DNA from: DASVWZ01 sp963708575
Lineage (GTDB): Bacteria > Acidobacteriota > Terriglobia > Terriglobales > Acidobacteriaceae
Direction of reading: 5' to 3'
DNA length: 64,000 bases
NCBI GenBank assembly: GCA_963708575.1
Contig: CAVPTB010000006.1
Coordinates: forward strand, 62,001-126,000
Within the stretch, counting starts at the first letter, position 1, and every line of letters begins with the position of its first letter. A model generated the notes under the pieces. It made no database searches, was not told where the DNA came from, and saw only the letters and a list, made by a program, of their open reading frames with translations. This document shows, piece by piece, positions 46,062-55,322 of the stretch. The position numbers were made by a program, and so were the translations under genes.

Positions 46062-46571
46062 ATGGGCGTTGAGCTTGAACGCGTGCGCGAAATTGTGGAG
46101 CGGGTGGCTTCTTCCAGCAGTTTGGAAGTAGTGGAGACCGATCTCCGGGGAGTGGGTAAGTCCCGGATGCTGCGGATTTTCATCGATAAACCCGGTGGAG
46201 TAACGCACGAGGACTGCGCGAACTTGAGCCGTGAGGTCGGAACGATCCTGGATGTAGAGGACGCGATCCCCGGTGGGTCTTACGTCCTGGAAGTATCGTC
46301 TCCGGGGCTGGACCGGAAGTTGTCGCGTCCGGCAGATTACGAGCGGTTCATCGGTAGCCGGGTCAAATTGACGACACGGAATCCGCTGAACGGGACGCGC
46401 CATTTTGAAGGGCGCCTGGAGAGTTTTCAGAGCGGGCGATTGATGCTCGACCTGACTCCGCTGCGGAAGAAGTCGAAGCCAAAGGCGAAGCGCGAAGAGC
46501 AAATTGCGCCGCAGAAGTTGGAAATCGAATTCGCCAATGTTGAGAAGGCGAATCTGGTACCAGAGATCTAG
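46062..46571 (+). CDS. rimP: Ribosome maturation factor RimP
   Basis: 169 residues. Typical blocks: RIFIDKPGGVTHEDCANLSR and YVLEVSSPGLDRKLSRPADYERF, then an SH3-like C-terminal domain. It assists 30S maturation. Heads the rimP-nusA-infB group. Confidence 0.95.
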   Translation: MGVELERVREIVERVASSSSLEVVETDLRGVGKSRMLRIFIDKPGGVTHEDCANLSREVGTILDVEDAIPGGSYVLEVSSPGLDRKLSRPADYERFIGSRVKLTTRNPLNGTRHFEGRLESFQSGRLMLDLTPLRKKSKPKAKREEQIAPQKLEIEFANVEKANLVPEI

Positions 46572-46603
46572 TTTCAAGTTTCGGGTTTCAAAGTCCGAAA
46601 CTC
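46570..46603. repeat. GTTTCAAGTTTCGGGTTTC words between rimP and nusA
   Basis: AGTTTCAAGTTTCGGGTTTC followed by AAAGTCCGAAACTC; begins in the rimP stop codon. Same family as the rpsD and rplQ spacers. Confidence 0.5.
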
Positions 46604-46615
46604 ACGGAATCATTT

Positions 46616-48115
46616 ATGGCAAGCGAGCTCTACAACACGATCGACGCGCTCAGCAGGGAGAAGGGGATCGATCCCCAGATTGTGGTCAGCGCGGTGGAAG
46701 ACGCCATCGTTGTGGCGACACGCAAGTATTACAAGACCCAGGAAAACCTGCGCGCGGAGTTGGACCGGGAGACGGGCAAGATTCGTGCCTTTGCGGTGAG
46801 GACGGTGGTTGAGACTCCCGAGCAAGTCGAAGATCCGCTATTGCAGATCACGGTGGAAGACGCGAAGAAGGTCAATCCGGAGCTGGAAGTCGGCGGGGAG
46901 TTACAGATTCCAAAGCCAACTGAAGGGATTCTGGGACGCATTGCCGCGCAGCTCGCGAAACAGGTGATTTTCCAGAAGGTTCGCGAAGCCGAGCGGGACA
47001 CGGTTTACAACGAGTACATCGGCCGGGTCAATGAGATTGTGAATGCGACGGTGAAGCGGATCGAAGGCCCGGAAGTGATCTTCGATATCGGGAAGGCCGA
47101 GTCCCGCATGCCTCGCAAGGAGCAGTCACGCCTCGAGTCTTTCGCCATCGGTGAGCGGGTTCGAGTGGTGATTGCCCGGGTGGAACGAGCTTCGAAGGGA
47201 CCGGCGGTTGTGGTGTCGCGCGCGGCACCGGAATTGGTGCAGCACTTGTTCCAGACGGAAGTTCCGGAAATCTACGACGGGACGGTTGTCATTCGTGCGA
47301 TTGCGCGCGAGGCTGGAGAGCGCACCAAGATCGCAGTGATGTCGAAGGACAAGGACGTTGATGCGGTCGGCGCGTGTGTGGGCATGAAGGGCATGCGAGT
47401 GCAGTCGATCATTCGCGAGTTGCGCGGAGAGAAGATCGACATCATCGAATACCACGAAGATGCCGTAACCTTTGCCGAGAAGGCACTGCAGCCGGCAAAA
47501 GTGAGCCGGGTAACGGTGGTTGATCCAGCGGACAAGCATTTGGAAGTGGTCGTCGACGACAGCCAGTTGTCGTTAGCAATCGGCAAGAAGGGGCAGAATG
47601 TGCGGCTCGCCGCAAAGTTGCTCGGCTGGAAGATCGACATCAAGAGCGAAGAAGAGAAGCGTCAGGAAGTGGAACAGGAGATGTCGCGCCTGGTGACCAC
47701 GACGACACCATTGGAGAATGTGCCGGGCCTGGGTGAAGGTCTGGTGGAGAAGTTAGCTTCGGCAGGCGTGACCACGGTGGAAGCGCTGGCGGATATGACT
47801 CCTGAGCAATTGGAAGCCATTGAGGGCATCGGACCGAAGACGGTGGAAAAAATCAGTCTGGCGGTGAATAATTACTTCGCTAGCCTCGAGGGTGGCGAGC
47901 CCGTCGCCGAGGGTGAAGCGGGGGTAGAGGGCGAAGAAGTCGAGGCAGTTGCCGTCGAGAGCGAGGTAAGCGGGGAAGCTCCGGCTGAGCCTGTGGACGA
48001 AGCTCAGGAGACTGCGGGCGAAGAAACGATTCCGGCGGAAGGCGAGTCCGAGCAGATTGCAGAGCCGCAAAAGAAAGAACCGGACGAGGAACACAATTCC
48101 TCCGAAGGCAATTAG
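46616..48115 (+). CDS. nusA: Transcription termination/antitermination factor NusA
   Basis: 499 residues. Polymerase-binding N-terminus (1-130), S1 domain (about 135-200), two KH domains (VGMKGMRVQSIIREL and AIGKKGQNVRLAAKLLGW), then a helix-hairpin-helix region (VPGLGEGLVEKLASAGVTT, IEGIGPKTVEKI). The last 75 residues are Glu/Ala-rich and acidic. It controls pausing, termination and rRNA antitermination. Confidence 0.97.
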   Translation: MASELYNTIDALSREKGIDPQIVVSAVEDAIVVATRKYYKTQENLRAELDRETGKIRAFAVRTVVETPEQVEDPLLQITVEDAKKVNPELEVGGELQIPKPTEGILGRIAAQLAKQVIFQKVREAERDTVYNEYIGRVNEIVNATVKRIEGPEVIFDIGKAESRMPRKEQSRLESFAIGERVRVVIARVERASKGPAVVVSRAAPELVQHLFQTEVPEIYDGTVVIRAIAREAGERTKIAVMSKDKDVDAVGACVGMKGMRVQSIIRELRGEKIDIIEYHEDAVTFAEKALQPAKVSRVTVVDPADKHLEVVVDDSQLSLAIGKKGQNVRLAAKLLGWKIDIKSEEEKRQEVEQEMSRLVTTTTPLENVPGLGEGLVEKLASAGVTTVEALADMTPEQLEAIEGIGPKTVEKISLAVNNYFASLEGGEPVAEGEAGVEGEEVEAVAVESEVSGEAPAEPVDEAQETAGEETIPAEGESEQIAEPQKKEPDEEHNSSEGN

Positions 48116-48227
48116 ATGTCCAAGATTTTTTTAGGCTGTGTTTTGAGTGGGCCTGTGGATTTGAAAAGTGACACCGTGAGGTTGATATGAAGACTTAGCG
48201 GAGCAGTTCGGAGGAAATAAACGGCGG

Positions 48228-51158
48228 ATGAGTAAGATTCGAATTAACGACCTGGCAAGGGAGCTGGAAGTCAAAAGCAAAGCGATTCTCGATGTGCTCA
48301 CGGAAGTGGGAGTGACCGAGAAGAAGACGCATTCCAGCTCGCTTGAAGAGCACGAAGCGGAGAAGGTACGGGCGCATTTTCGGTCCGGCAGTGAAGCGCA
48401 TACTGCCGCGAGGAGTTCCCGTCCCAGCCGCGTCGAAAGCGACGAAATCAAAACTAAGATTGACCTTTCCCATATTTCACGACCAGGCGACGTATTGAAC
48501 GCAATTCGAAAGCAGCAAACTGCTCCTCCCTCCGCACCTCCGACAACTCCGCCAGCTCGTCCCGTAGCCGTGCCTCCGATGGAGGCCAAGCCGGCGGCGA
48601 GCGCTCCTGCTCCAGCCGCCAAGCCTCCGGTTCAGCCGCCAGCAGCGCCGCCTCCGGCGCCCCGCTTGGTAGTTCCGGTCACAACACCGCGACCAACCTT
48701 CACGGTTCCGGCTCCGCCACCACCGCAACCTCCGGCAGCCGTGGTTCCGCCAGCCGCTCCTCCACGACCGACCGTTCAACCGCCTGCAGCCGTCGCGCCG
48801 CAAGCGCCAGCAGCAGCAACACCTCCTGCTTCTGTGACGGCAGCGCCGCCTCCGGCAGCACAGACTAGTACGATTGCAGCTCGGCCTCCGGCAATGCCGC
48901 AAAGGCCGCAAGCACCTCCGCCTCGCATGATCGTTCCGCAGACGGGACCGCGTCCGGTGTACAAAGCGCCGCCGCCCCGGCCTGCGCCACCGGTCAGTCA
49001 GACGACGAGTGTGCCGGCACGTCCGCCAATGCAGGGACGTTCGGTTCCAGGGCGGCCCATACCAGGTCAACCAATATTTCAGCGTCCTCGTCCAGGGGCA
49101 GGTGGACCTCCGGGTTCGAGGCCACCATTGCGTCCGGGCGAGCGTCGCCCAATGCATCCGACTCGGCAGTCGCCAACCGGCACCCGTCCGATCGGTGTAG
49201 GGCCGGGACTACCGCCACCGGGGCCATCGCGTCCGGGAAGCCGTCCAGGAGGACCGTCCCGCCGGCCAGGCCAGCGTTATGTTCCGCGAGGTGTGAAGGA
49301 AGGCCCGATGAAGGGCTTTACTCCGCCGCCGCGCGTCTCGTTATCGAACGAGCCGCAGCCAATTACGCGGAGCATTACGATCACGGAAGGTATCAGCGTA
49401 AAAGATTTGGCTGAGAAGCTCGGTATTCGTGCGAAGGACCTCATTGCACGCCTTCTGGGGCGCGGCGTGTTTGCCACGATCAACCAGACACTGGATGCAG
49501 AACTTGCCAGCGAAATGGCGCGCTTCTTCGGCGCAGACACTAACGTTATTACGTTTGAAGAGCAGGCTGCGAAGGATGTGACGGAAGCGGGAACCAGCGA
49601 GGAGGGAGCCTCGGCGGAAGATATTCCGCGACCTCCGGTGGTCACCATCATGGGTCACGTCGACCATGGCAAGACCACGCTGCTGGATTCGATTCGTTCC
49701 ACGGATGTGGCGGGCGGCGAAGCTGGCGGTATCACTCAGCATATCGGTGCTTACAAAGTCACGGTTCAGGACAAGGATTCACCGGCCTATGGACGGCAGA
49801 TCGTGTTCTTGGATACGCCAGGTCACGAAGCCTTCACGCGTATGCGGTCTCGTGGCGCTAAGGCAACCGACATCGTTGTTCTGGTCGTAGCGGCCGACGA
49901 TGGCGTGATGCCCCAGACGCTAGAGGCGATCGATCACGCGCACGCAGCGGAAGTGCCAATCATCGTGGCAGTCAACAAAATTGATAAGCCGGATGCTTTG
50001 CCGGATCGGGTGAAGAAGCAACTCGCCGATCGCGGACTGATGCCGGAGGATTGGGGCGGCACGACGGTGTTCGTCGACGTTTCCGCCAAGCAGAAAACGA
50101 ACCTCAATTTGCTCATGGAAATGATTTGCCTGGTTGCGGATTTGCAGGAACTCAAGGCAAATCCAGCGCGTCCGGCAAACGGCGTTGTGCTGGAAGCGAA
50201 GCTGGATCGCGGGCGCGGTCCGGTGGCCACGCTGCTGGTACAGAACGGCACGCTTCACACCAGCGATAATTTTGTGGTCGGCAATGTATTCGGGAAAATC
50301 CGCGCCATGTTCGACGACCGCGGCAATCAACTGGACGAAGCGCCGCCCTCCACGCCAGTCGAAATTCTCGGAATGGAAGGCTTGCCGCAAGCTGGCGATC
50401 AGTTTGTGGTGGTTGCGGATCGCGACAAGGCTCGTGGCATCTCGGAATACCGCGAACAGAAATCCCGTGAAGCCACGCTGGCCAAGAGTTCACGTGTATC
50501 GCTGGAAGGCCTGGCGGAGCAGATCAAGACTGCCGGCACCAAGGAACTGAATATCATTCTCAAGGGCGACGTGGGTGGGTCGGTCGAAGTGTTGAGCGAT
50601 CTGCTGGCAAAGCTTTCGAATGACAAGGTTCGTCTGAAAGTGCTGCGAACGGGCGTCGGCGCAATCACAGAGAGTGACGTGCTTCTCGCATCGGCATCGA
50701 ATGCCATCATCATCGGCTTCAATGTGCGTCCCGAGCGGAAGGCTCAGGAAGTCGCGGAGCAGGAAAAAGTCGACATCCGTTTGCACTCGATCATTTACGA
50801 ATTGCAGGACGAGATCAAGCGCGCCATGACTGGCCTGCTTGAGCCGACTATCAAGGAAACCTATCAGGGACGCGCCGAAGTGCTCGAGACCTTCCGCATT
50901 CCGAAGGTGGGCACGATCGCCGGATGCCGCGTGACCGATGGCCTCATCAAACGCGACTCCGAAGTGCGGTTGCTGCGTGACAACGTGGTGGTCTTCAAAG
51001 GCAAGGTCGGGTCGCTGCGTCGCTTCAAAGATGACGCCAGCCAGGTCACCAACGGCATGGAGTGCGGTATCTCCATCGCCAACTATGGGGACATCAAGAC
51101 CGGCGATGTAATTGAGGCATTTGTGACCGAGAAGGTCGCTGCGGAAGCGATGGTGTAG
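48228..51158 (+). CDS. infB: Translation initiation factor IF-2 with long Pro-rich linker
   Basis: 976 residues. IF2_N domain at 1-52; a Pro/Ala/Arg-rich linker at about 95-375; a second IF2_N-like segment at about 381-438 (GISVKDLAEKLGIRAKDLIA). The G domain has GHVDHGKTT at 476-484, DTPGHEAF and NKIDKPDA; domains II-IV follow. It places fMet-tRNA on the 30S subunit. ylxR, often just upstream, is absent; 112 bases separate it from nusA. Confidence 0.97.
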   Translation: MSKIRINDLARELEVKSKAILDVLTEVGVTEKKTHSSSLEEHEAEKVRAHFRSGSEAHTAARSSRPSRVESDEIKTKIDLSHISRPGDVLNAIRKQQTAPPSAPPTTPPARPVAVPPMEAKPAASAPAPAAKPPVQPPAAPPPAPRLVVPVTTPRPTFTVPAPPPPQPPAAVVPPAAPPRPTVQPPAAVAPQAPAAATPPASVTAAPPPAAQTSTIAARPPAMPQRPQAPPPRMIVPQTGPRPVYKAPPPRPAPPVSQTTSVPARPPMQGRSVPGRPIPGQPIFQRPRPGAGGPPGSRPPLRPGERRPMHPTRQSPTGTRPIGVGPGLPPPGPSRPGSRPGGPSRRPGQRYVPRGVKEGPMKGFTPPPRVSLSNEPQPITRSITITEGISVKDLAEKLGIRAKDLIARLLGRGVFATINQTLDAELASEMARFFGADTNVITFEEQAAKDVTEAGTSEEGASAEDIPRPPVVTIMGHVDHGKTTLLDSIRSTDVAGGEAGGITQHIGAYKVTVQDKDSPAYGRQIVFLDTPGHEAFTRMRSRGAKATDIVVLVVAADDGVMPQTLEAIDHAHAAEVPIIVAVNKIDKPDALPDRVKKQLADRGLMPEDWGGTTVFVDVSAKQKTNLNLLMEMICLVADLQELKANPARPANGVVLEAKLDRGRGPVATLLVQNGTLHTSDNFVVGNVFGKIRAMFDDRGNQLDEAPPSTPVEILGMEGLPQAGDQFVVVADRDKARGISEYREQKSREATLAKSSRVSLEGLAEQIKTAGTKELNIILKGDVGGSVEVLSDLLAKLSNDKVRLKVLRTGVGAITESDVLLASASNAIIIGFNVRPERKAQEVAEQEKVDIRLHSIIYELQDEIKRAMTGLLEPTIKETYQGRAEVLETFRIPKVGTIAGCRVTDGLIKRDSEVRLLRDNVVVFKGKVGSLRRFKDDASQVTNGMECGISIANYGDIKTGDVIEAFVTEKVAAEAMV

Positions 51159-51209
51159 GGCAGCCGGTTGCAGGCTGACGCCTTGGCAACGATCCCTGGG
51201 TGATAGCCG

Positions 51210-52322
51210 TTACCGCGCGTTGAGCATGATGGCGACTTTGCCCTTGAGTTCAATCGGGATGGCTACATCGGGGGCACCATCGTTATTGAAGTCGCCGGTG
51301 GCGATGGAGTAACCGCTCTCGTTGTTGATGGTGTCGTGGATGGCGATGGAAGTTCCGAATTTTCCTTTGCCGTTGCCGCGAAAGAAGTAGGAATCGCCGT
51401 AATCGCCGGCGCAGGCCACGTCGAGATTTCCGTCGAGGTTGAAGTCAGCGACGGTGCAAGCCTCCGGAGTTTGGCAGTTCTGGCACAAGGGCACATAAAT
51501 CACTGGCTTTCCAAAGGTACCGTTACCGTTGCTCAGTAAGATCACCATGCCTTGGGTAAGGTTGGCGACCACCAAGTCTTGTTTGCCGTCGTTGCGCAGG
51601 TCGGCGATTTTGACATCCAGCACCTCGCCGCCGCCAGCATCGTAACTGACCGGCTTCTTGAAATGCCCGGTGCCGTCGTTCAATAACACGGAGACATATC
51701 CGCTGATGTTTGTTACGACAAGGTCCGGGATGCCATCGCCGTTCAGATCGCCCGCAGCGATGGCCCAAGGCGTGTTACCGATGGTGTAAGTTGTAGGTTT
51801 CTTAAACGTCCCTTTCCGAGTGCCGAAGAAAACTTTCACGTCTCCTCCGTTGTTGGCGACCGCGAGATCGAGGTTCCCGTCGCCGTTAAAGTCCGCGACC
51901 GAAACCGACGTAGTCTCCACTCCGGACTGATAGCTGGCAGACTTCTTGAATCCTCCCTTTCCGTTCCCGAGATAGATTGCTACCGATTCTTCGCCACTGC
52001 CGAAGTACTCGACAACCGCCAGGTCTTGATTCCCGTCATTATTAAAATCACCTACCGCAACGGCAACAGGAACGGGCACAGAAAATTGCGATTTTCTAAA
52101 CGTACCATCCCCGTTTCCGAGAAGGATGACCATTTGGCTACTCAGGTAATTGGCCACAGCCAAATCCACATTGCCGCTGTTGGTGAAGTGAGCCGCGACA
52201 ACCTGGTACGGCCTTTGGCCTGCCGCATAATAAGCAGCCCGCCGAAACTGTCTGCCGAAGGCATAAAGGGGAGCCAGAGAGAGAGTCATCACAGCTAGAA
52301 AAGCCTGTGTCGTATGCTTCAT
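51210..52322 (-). CDS. Secreted FG-GAP/VCBS repeat protein
   Basis: 370 residues with a signal peptide (1-23, cleavage near YAFG). About seven repeats carry the calcium-binding integrin-alpha-like motif D-x-N-x-D-G-x-x-D: DFNNDGNQDLAV, DFNGDGNLDLAV, DLNGDGIPDLVV, DLRNDGKQDLVV, DFNLDGNLDVAC, DFNNDGAPDVAI. Predicted seven-bladed propeller, outside the cell; ligand unknown. It lies convergent to infB and interrupts the usual infB-ylxP order. Confidence 0.82.
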   Translation of the reverse strand: MKHTTQAFLAVMTLSLAPLYAFGRQFRRAAYYAAGQRPYQVVAAHFTNSGNVDLAVANYLSSQMVILLGNGDGTFRKSQFSVPVPVAVAVGDFNNDGNQDLAVVEYFGSGEESVAIYLGNGKGGFKKSASYQSGVETTSVSVADFNGDGNLDLAVANNGGDVKVFFGTRKGTFKKPTTYTIGNTPWAIAAGDLNGDGIPDLVVTNISGYVSVLLNDGTGHFKKPVSYDAGGGEVLDVKIADLRNDGKQDLVVANLTQGMVILLSNGNGTFGKPVIYVPLCQNCQTPEACTVADFNLDGNLDVACAGDYGDSYFFRGNGKGKFGTSIAIHDTINNESGYSIATGDFNNDGAPDVAIPIELKGKVAIMLNAR

Positions 52323-52579
52323 AAGATTCTGTAACCTGTCAGAGTGTGCCTCCTCCTTGAACCCTCGTCAAGGTGCAAGATTTTGCGTTCCCTTCACCGC
52401 TGGAGGCATCCGGGTAGCCACTCGCCCCATAGCTTGCGCGCGTGGTACGTTCATGCCGTTCGCGTAGCGGCTCACTGGGTTTGTCTTTGTGCGATGGAAC
52501 CTGGCGCACGGTTTTCCGTGTAGAGGGGGGAGCCGCTGGGCGACGGTCAGATTGCTACAAAACCTAAGGAGAAAAACCA

Positions 52580-53166
52580 ATGTCGCCTCTCTATAAGTGT
52601 CTGCGTCTGCAGACTGCTTATGCTTTGTCCCTTATTTGCTTGGTTGTCGGTGCAAGTCTCATGACCATGTTATTAGCAAGTCTTTGCGTTCCCTCTGTGG
52701 CCCAGACGTACACGCAAGGTCTGCCACTCGCTGGGAACGGAAGCACGACTGCGCAGTCCTCCCAAATGGTGATCGATGCCACACAATTCAGCGGCGGCGA
52801 TATGTGCGCCAAGATTATCGCAGCTTGCGGTTTCCTGGGGTCCAGCGGCTATCCGCTTGGGGCACCACTCTGAATCTGGAAACTACAGACACCACCATCC
52901 GCAACCAGTTTGGGAGCGGAATTCAAACCAGCAATGTGAAGACCGGCGTCACGACAAATACCGATCTGGCGGGACAGTGCACGATTGCATTAGGAACCTG
53001 TAGCTACGCCTTCCTCAATACGACCTATACGACCGCTCCCATATGCACCTGTTCGGATACTTCGACCACTCCCGCTCTGTGCGGGCTCAGCGTAACCACA
53101 ACTGGAATCACCTTCAGTGGAACCAACGGCCACAAGATGGACTACGTTTGCGTGGTTCGGCAGTAG
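52580..53166 (+). pseudogene. Remnant of a secreted beta-helix-type protein
   Basis: A strong AAGGAG and ATG at 52580 open a frame with a signal peptide (cleavage near PSVAQ) and VIDATQFSGGDMCAKIIAACG, which stops at 52873. The downstream frame from about 52861 continues with sensible sequence (TLNLETTDTTIRNQFGSG ... ITFSGTNGHKMDYVCVVRQ) to 53166. In many acidobacteria a VIDA-x-QF...CAKI segment leads into a long pectate-lyase-like beta-helix; that middle is missing. I read it as an internal deletion with a frame change. The family recall is from memory. The 98-residue first frame might still be translated. Confidence 0.6.
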
Positions 53167-53234
53167 GCCTACGAAGTAGGACAACTGGACAGTCCAGCGC
53201 CCGCGTCAGCTAAACTGACGGGAGAGCCGGCCTG

Positions 53235-53522
53235 ATGATTGCCTTTCTTACTCTCGAACTCAGCATCGAAGCGGCACAATCGCTGAAAGACAAGCGGCAA
53301 GTGGTGCGCAGTTTGAAAGACCGGCTGCGCGGGCACTTCAACGTCTCCGTCGCGGAAATCGATCCCAGCGAACTGTGGAATCGCGCCACTATCGGAGTGG
53401 TGAGCATATCGAGTTCCCGCGATTATCTGGATGGTCTAATGAAGAACGTGGAGCGCCAGGCCACACGTATCGCCAACAACGGCGGCGCGGAAGTTGTAGA
53501 TTCCTTTCTCGACTACCTGTAA
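53235..53522 (+). CDS. ylxP: YlxP-like DUF503 protein
   Basis: 95 residues: LELSIEAAQSLKDKRQVVRS and FNVSVAEIDPSELWNRATIG are DUF503 signatures. Small protein of ribosome-maturation neighbourhoods, usually next to rbfA as here. ATG 53235. Confidence 0.88.
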   Translation: MIAFLTLELSIEAAQSLKDKRQVVRSLKDRLRGHFNVSVAEIDPSELWNRATIGVVSISSSRDYLDGLMKNVERQATRIANNGGAEVVDSFLDYL

Positions 53523-53647
53523 GCGCGGATGTCAGCCTCCCGAATCGGGCAACGCCCTAAGCGGGCCTTGCTGGACAGACGCGGGTTTTAACTCCGCAAG
53601 AAACCCAAATTTCTGATATTCTCATTCGTTTTACCCGAGGTTGAAAA

Positions 53648-54010
53648 GTGGAGAAGCGCGGGCAAAAGTATCATCGAGAACGGATGGCCGAGGCTCTGCG
53701 CGAAGAGATCGAAACCATCCTGGAAGGCGAGTTGGCGGACCCGCGGATTGGGTTGGTGAACGTTAGTTCTGTCGAGATGGGGGACAGTTCGCGATCGGCG
53801 CGGGTGATGGTTGTGGTAGAGGGCGATGACGAAGAAGCCGAGAGGACCATGGAGGGCCTAACCGGTGCGGTGGGATTTATTCGCCACGAATTGGCCGAGC
53901 GCCTGCAATTGCGGCGTCCTCCGGAGTTGTACTTTCAGCTGGATCGTACCCAGAAATATGTTGCGCGAATCAACGAATTGCTGAGCCGCAACAAGAAGAG
54001 GAGCAAGTAG
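53648..54010 (+). CDS. rbfA: Ribosome-binding factor A
   Basis: 120 residues from GTG 53648. KH-like: REEIETILEGELADPRIGLVNVSSVEM and LRRPPELYFQLDRTQ. It helps the 30S subunit mature at the 5' end of 16S rRNA. Between ylxP and nrnA. Confidence 0.94.
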   Translation: MEKRGQKYHRERMAEALREEIETILEGELADPRIGLVNVSSVEMGDSSRSARVMVVVEGDDEEAERTMEGLTGAVGFIRHELAERLQLRRPPELYFQLDRTQKYVARINELLSRNKKRSK

Positions 54011-54033
54011 GGCCTATCGAGAGCGCAGGAAAG

Positions 54034-54981
54034 ATGCTGAATGAAGTGCTCAAACAGATTGCTGGCCGCCAGCGTTTCTTGCTGACCTCGCACGCTCGTC
54101 CCGACGGAGACGCAGTTGGATCGGCGTTGGCCTGCTGCCAGATCCTGCGGAGCATGGGCAAGCAGGCAGACGTCGTATTGCGTGATGGTGTGCCGCGAAT
54201 CTATGAGCCACTGCCCTTCGCAAATGAAGTGGTCCAGGCTGAGCGGGTGAATGGCAACTACGATGCCGCCATCATTCTGGAATGCGACAGCATCCGACGA
54301 ACCGGGTTGGAAGGTTTGGAACAGCATTTTCTGATCAGTATCGATCATCATCTCAGCGGGCGTCCGTTTGCTCATGTGAACTGGATCGATCCCAAGGCTT
54401 CGGCAACCGCGGAGTTGGTTTATCGTTTGGGCCGCGAAGCTGGAATCAAAATCACCCCGGAAATTGCGACCTGCCTCTACACCGCCGTGATGACCGATAC
54501 CGGTTCATTTATGTTTGAAGGGACGAACGAACACACCTTTAGTCTGGCCCGTGAGTTGGTGCTTGCTGGGGCCGATCCGGTGCACTGCGCGCGCAATATC
54601 TATTTCGCGCATTCTACCGCCAAGATGAAATTGCTGGGGGCGGCGCTGTCGCATCTGCATCGCGAAGGAAGTCTGGCCTGGATTTGGGTGACCCAATCGC
54701 AAATGGAACAGGCGGGCGCGAAGGAAGAGGATTGCGAGGGTTTGGTGAACTACGTTCTGTCAATTCAGGACGTCGAAGTTGCGGCATTCTTCCGGGAATT
54801 ACCGGATGGCCGGTTTCGCGTCAGCCTGCGCAGCAAGGGACAACTCAACGTCGCCGCCATAGCCCAAAAGTTTGGAGGGGGCGGTCACGAATGCGCAAGC
54901 GGACTTTCCGTCGATGGACCGTTATCCGCAGCCGTGGCGCAGGTGATTGAACAACTGGGTGGCGACGCCTCCGTACAATAG
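54034..54981 (+). CDS. nrnA: DHH-family oligoribonuclease/pAp phosphatase
   Basis: 315 residues. DHH motifs: SHARPDGDAVGS, ECDS, SIDHHLSG, and the DHHA1 part with FGGGGHECASG. Manganese enzyme that degrades short RNAs (nanoRNA) and dephosphorylates pAp. It follows rbfA by 23 bases, a common order. Confidence 0.92.
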   Translation: MLNEVLKQIAGRQRFLLTSHARPDGDAVGSALACCQILRSMGKQADVVLRDGVPRIYEPLPFANEVVQAERVNGNYDAAIILECDSIRRTGLEGLEQHFLISIDHHLSGRPFAHVNWIDPKASATAELVYRLGREAGIKITPEIATCLYTAVMTDTGSFMFEGTNEHTFSLARELVLAGADPVHCARNIYFAHSTAKMKLLGAALSHLHREGSLAWIWVTQSQMEQAGAKEEDCEGLVNYVLSIQDVEVAAFFRELPDGRFRVSLRSKGQLNVAAIAQKFGGGGHECASGLSVDGPLSAAVAQVIEQLGGDASVQ

Positions 54982-54986
54982 GCCGT

Positions 54987-55235
54987 ATGAACATTTCTCT
55001 CGCGCGGCAGTTGATTTCGTTCCTTGGCGCTTTCTTGATTCTGGTTGCGTATATCGGTCATCAGTTGAATTGGATGAACTCTCGCAAGGCCGCGTATAAC
55101 ATTTTGAATGCGATTGGATCGGGAATATTGGCGTATGTGGCGTTTCATCCATTCCAGGTGGGATTTGTCGTGCTGGAGGTAACGTGGGCGATCATTAGTC
55201 TTTACGTGCTGATCCGCCCGGTTCCACAGAAGTGA
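54987..55235 (+). CDS. Small membrane protein, CBU_0592-like
   Basis: 82 residues with three hydrophobic segments and no charged core: LISFLGAFLILVAYIGHQL, YNILNAIGSGILAYVAF, VVLEVTWAIISLYVLIR. The LNAIGSG and E-x2-W pattern resembles the CBU_0592 membrane family. Five bases after nrnA. Role unknown. Confidence 0.75.
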   Translation: MNISLARQLISFLGAFLILVAYIGHQLNWMNSRKAAYNILNAIGSGILAYVAFHPFQVGFVVLEVTWAIISLYVLIRPVPQK

Positions 55236-55322
55236 ATTGTCTTCCCAAAGCAATGAAGTGCCTACCATGAAAGCCCTTTCTATCAGTTCGGTCGTTCGGG
55301 ACAATGCGAATAGAGGCGCGGC

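Noticed and set aside
45774..46577. Minus-strand frame of 267 codons covering the rimP leader
   Set aside because: Shadow of rimP extended into non-coding DNA; no start signal or recognisable domain.
48477..49157. Arg/Trp-rich minus-strand frame in infB
   Set aside because: Antisense of the Pro/Ala-rich linker; low complexity on one strand produces open frames on the other.
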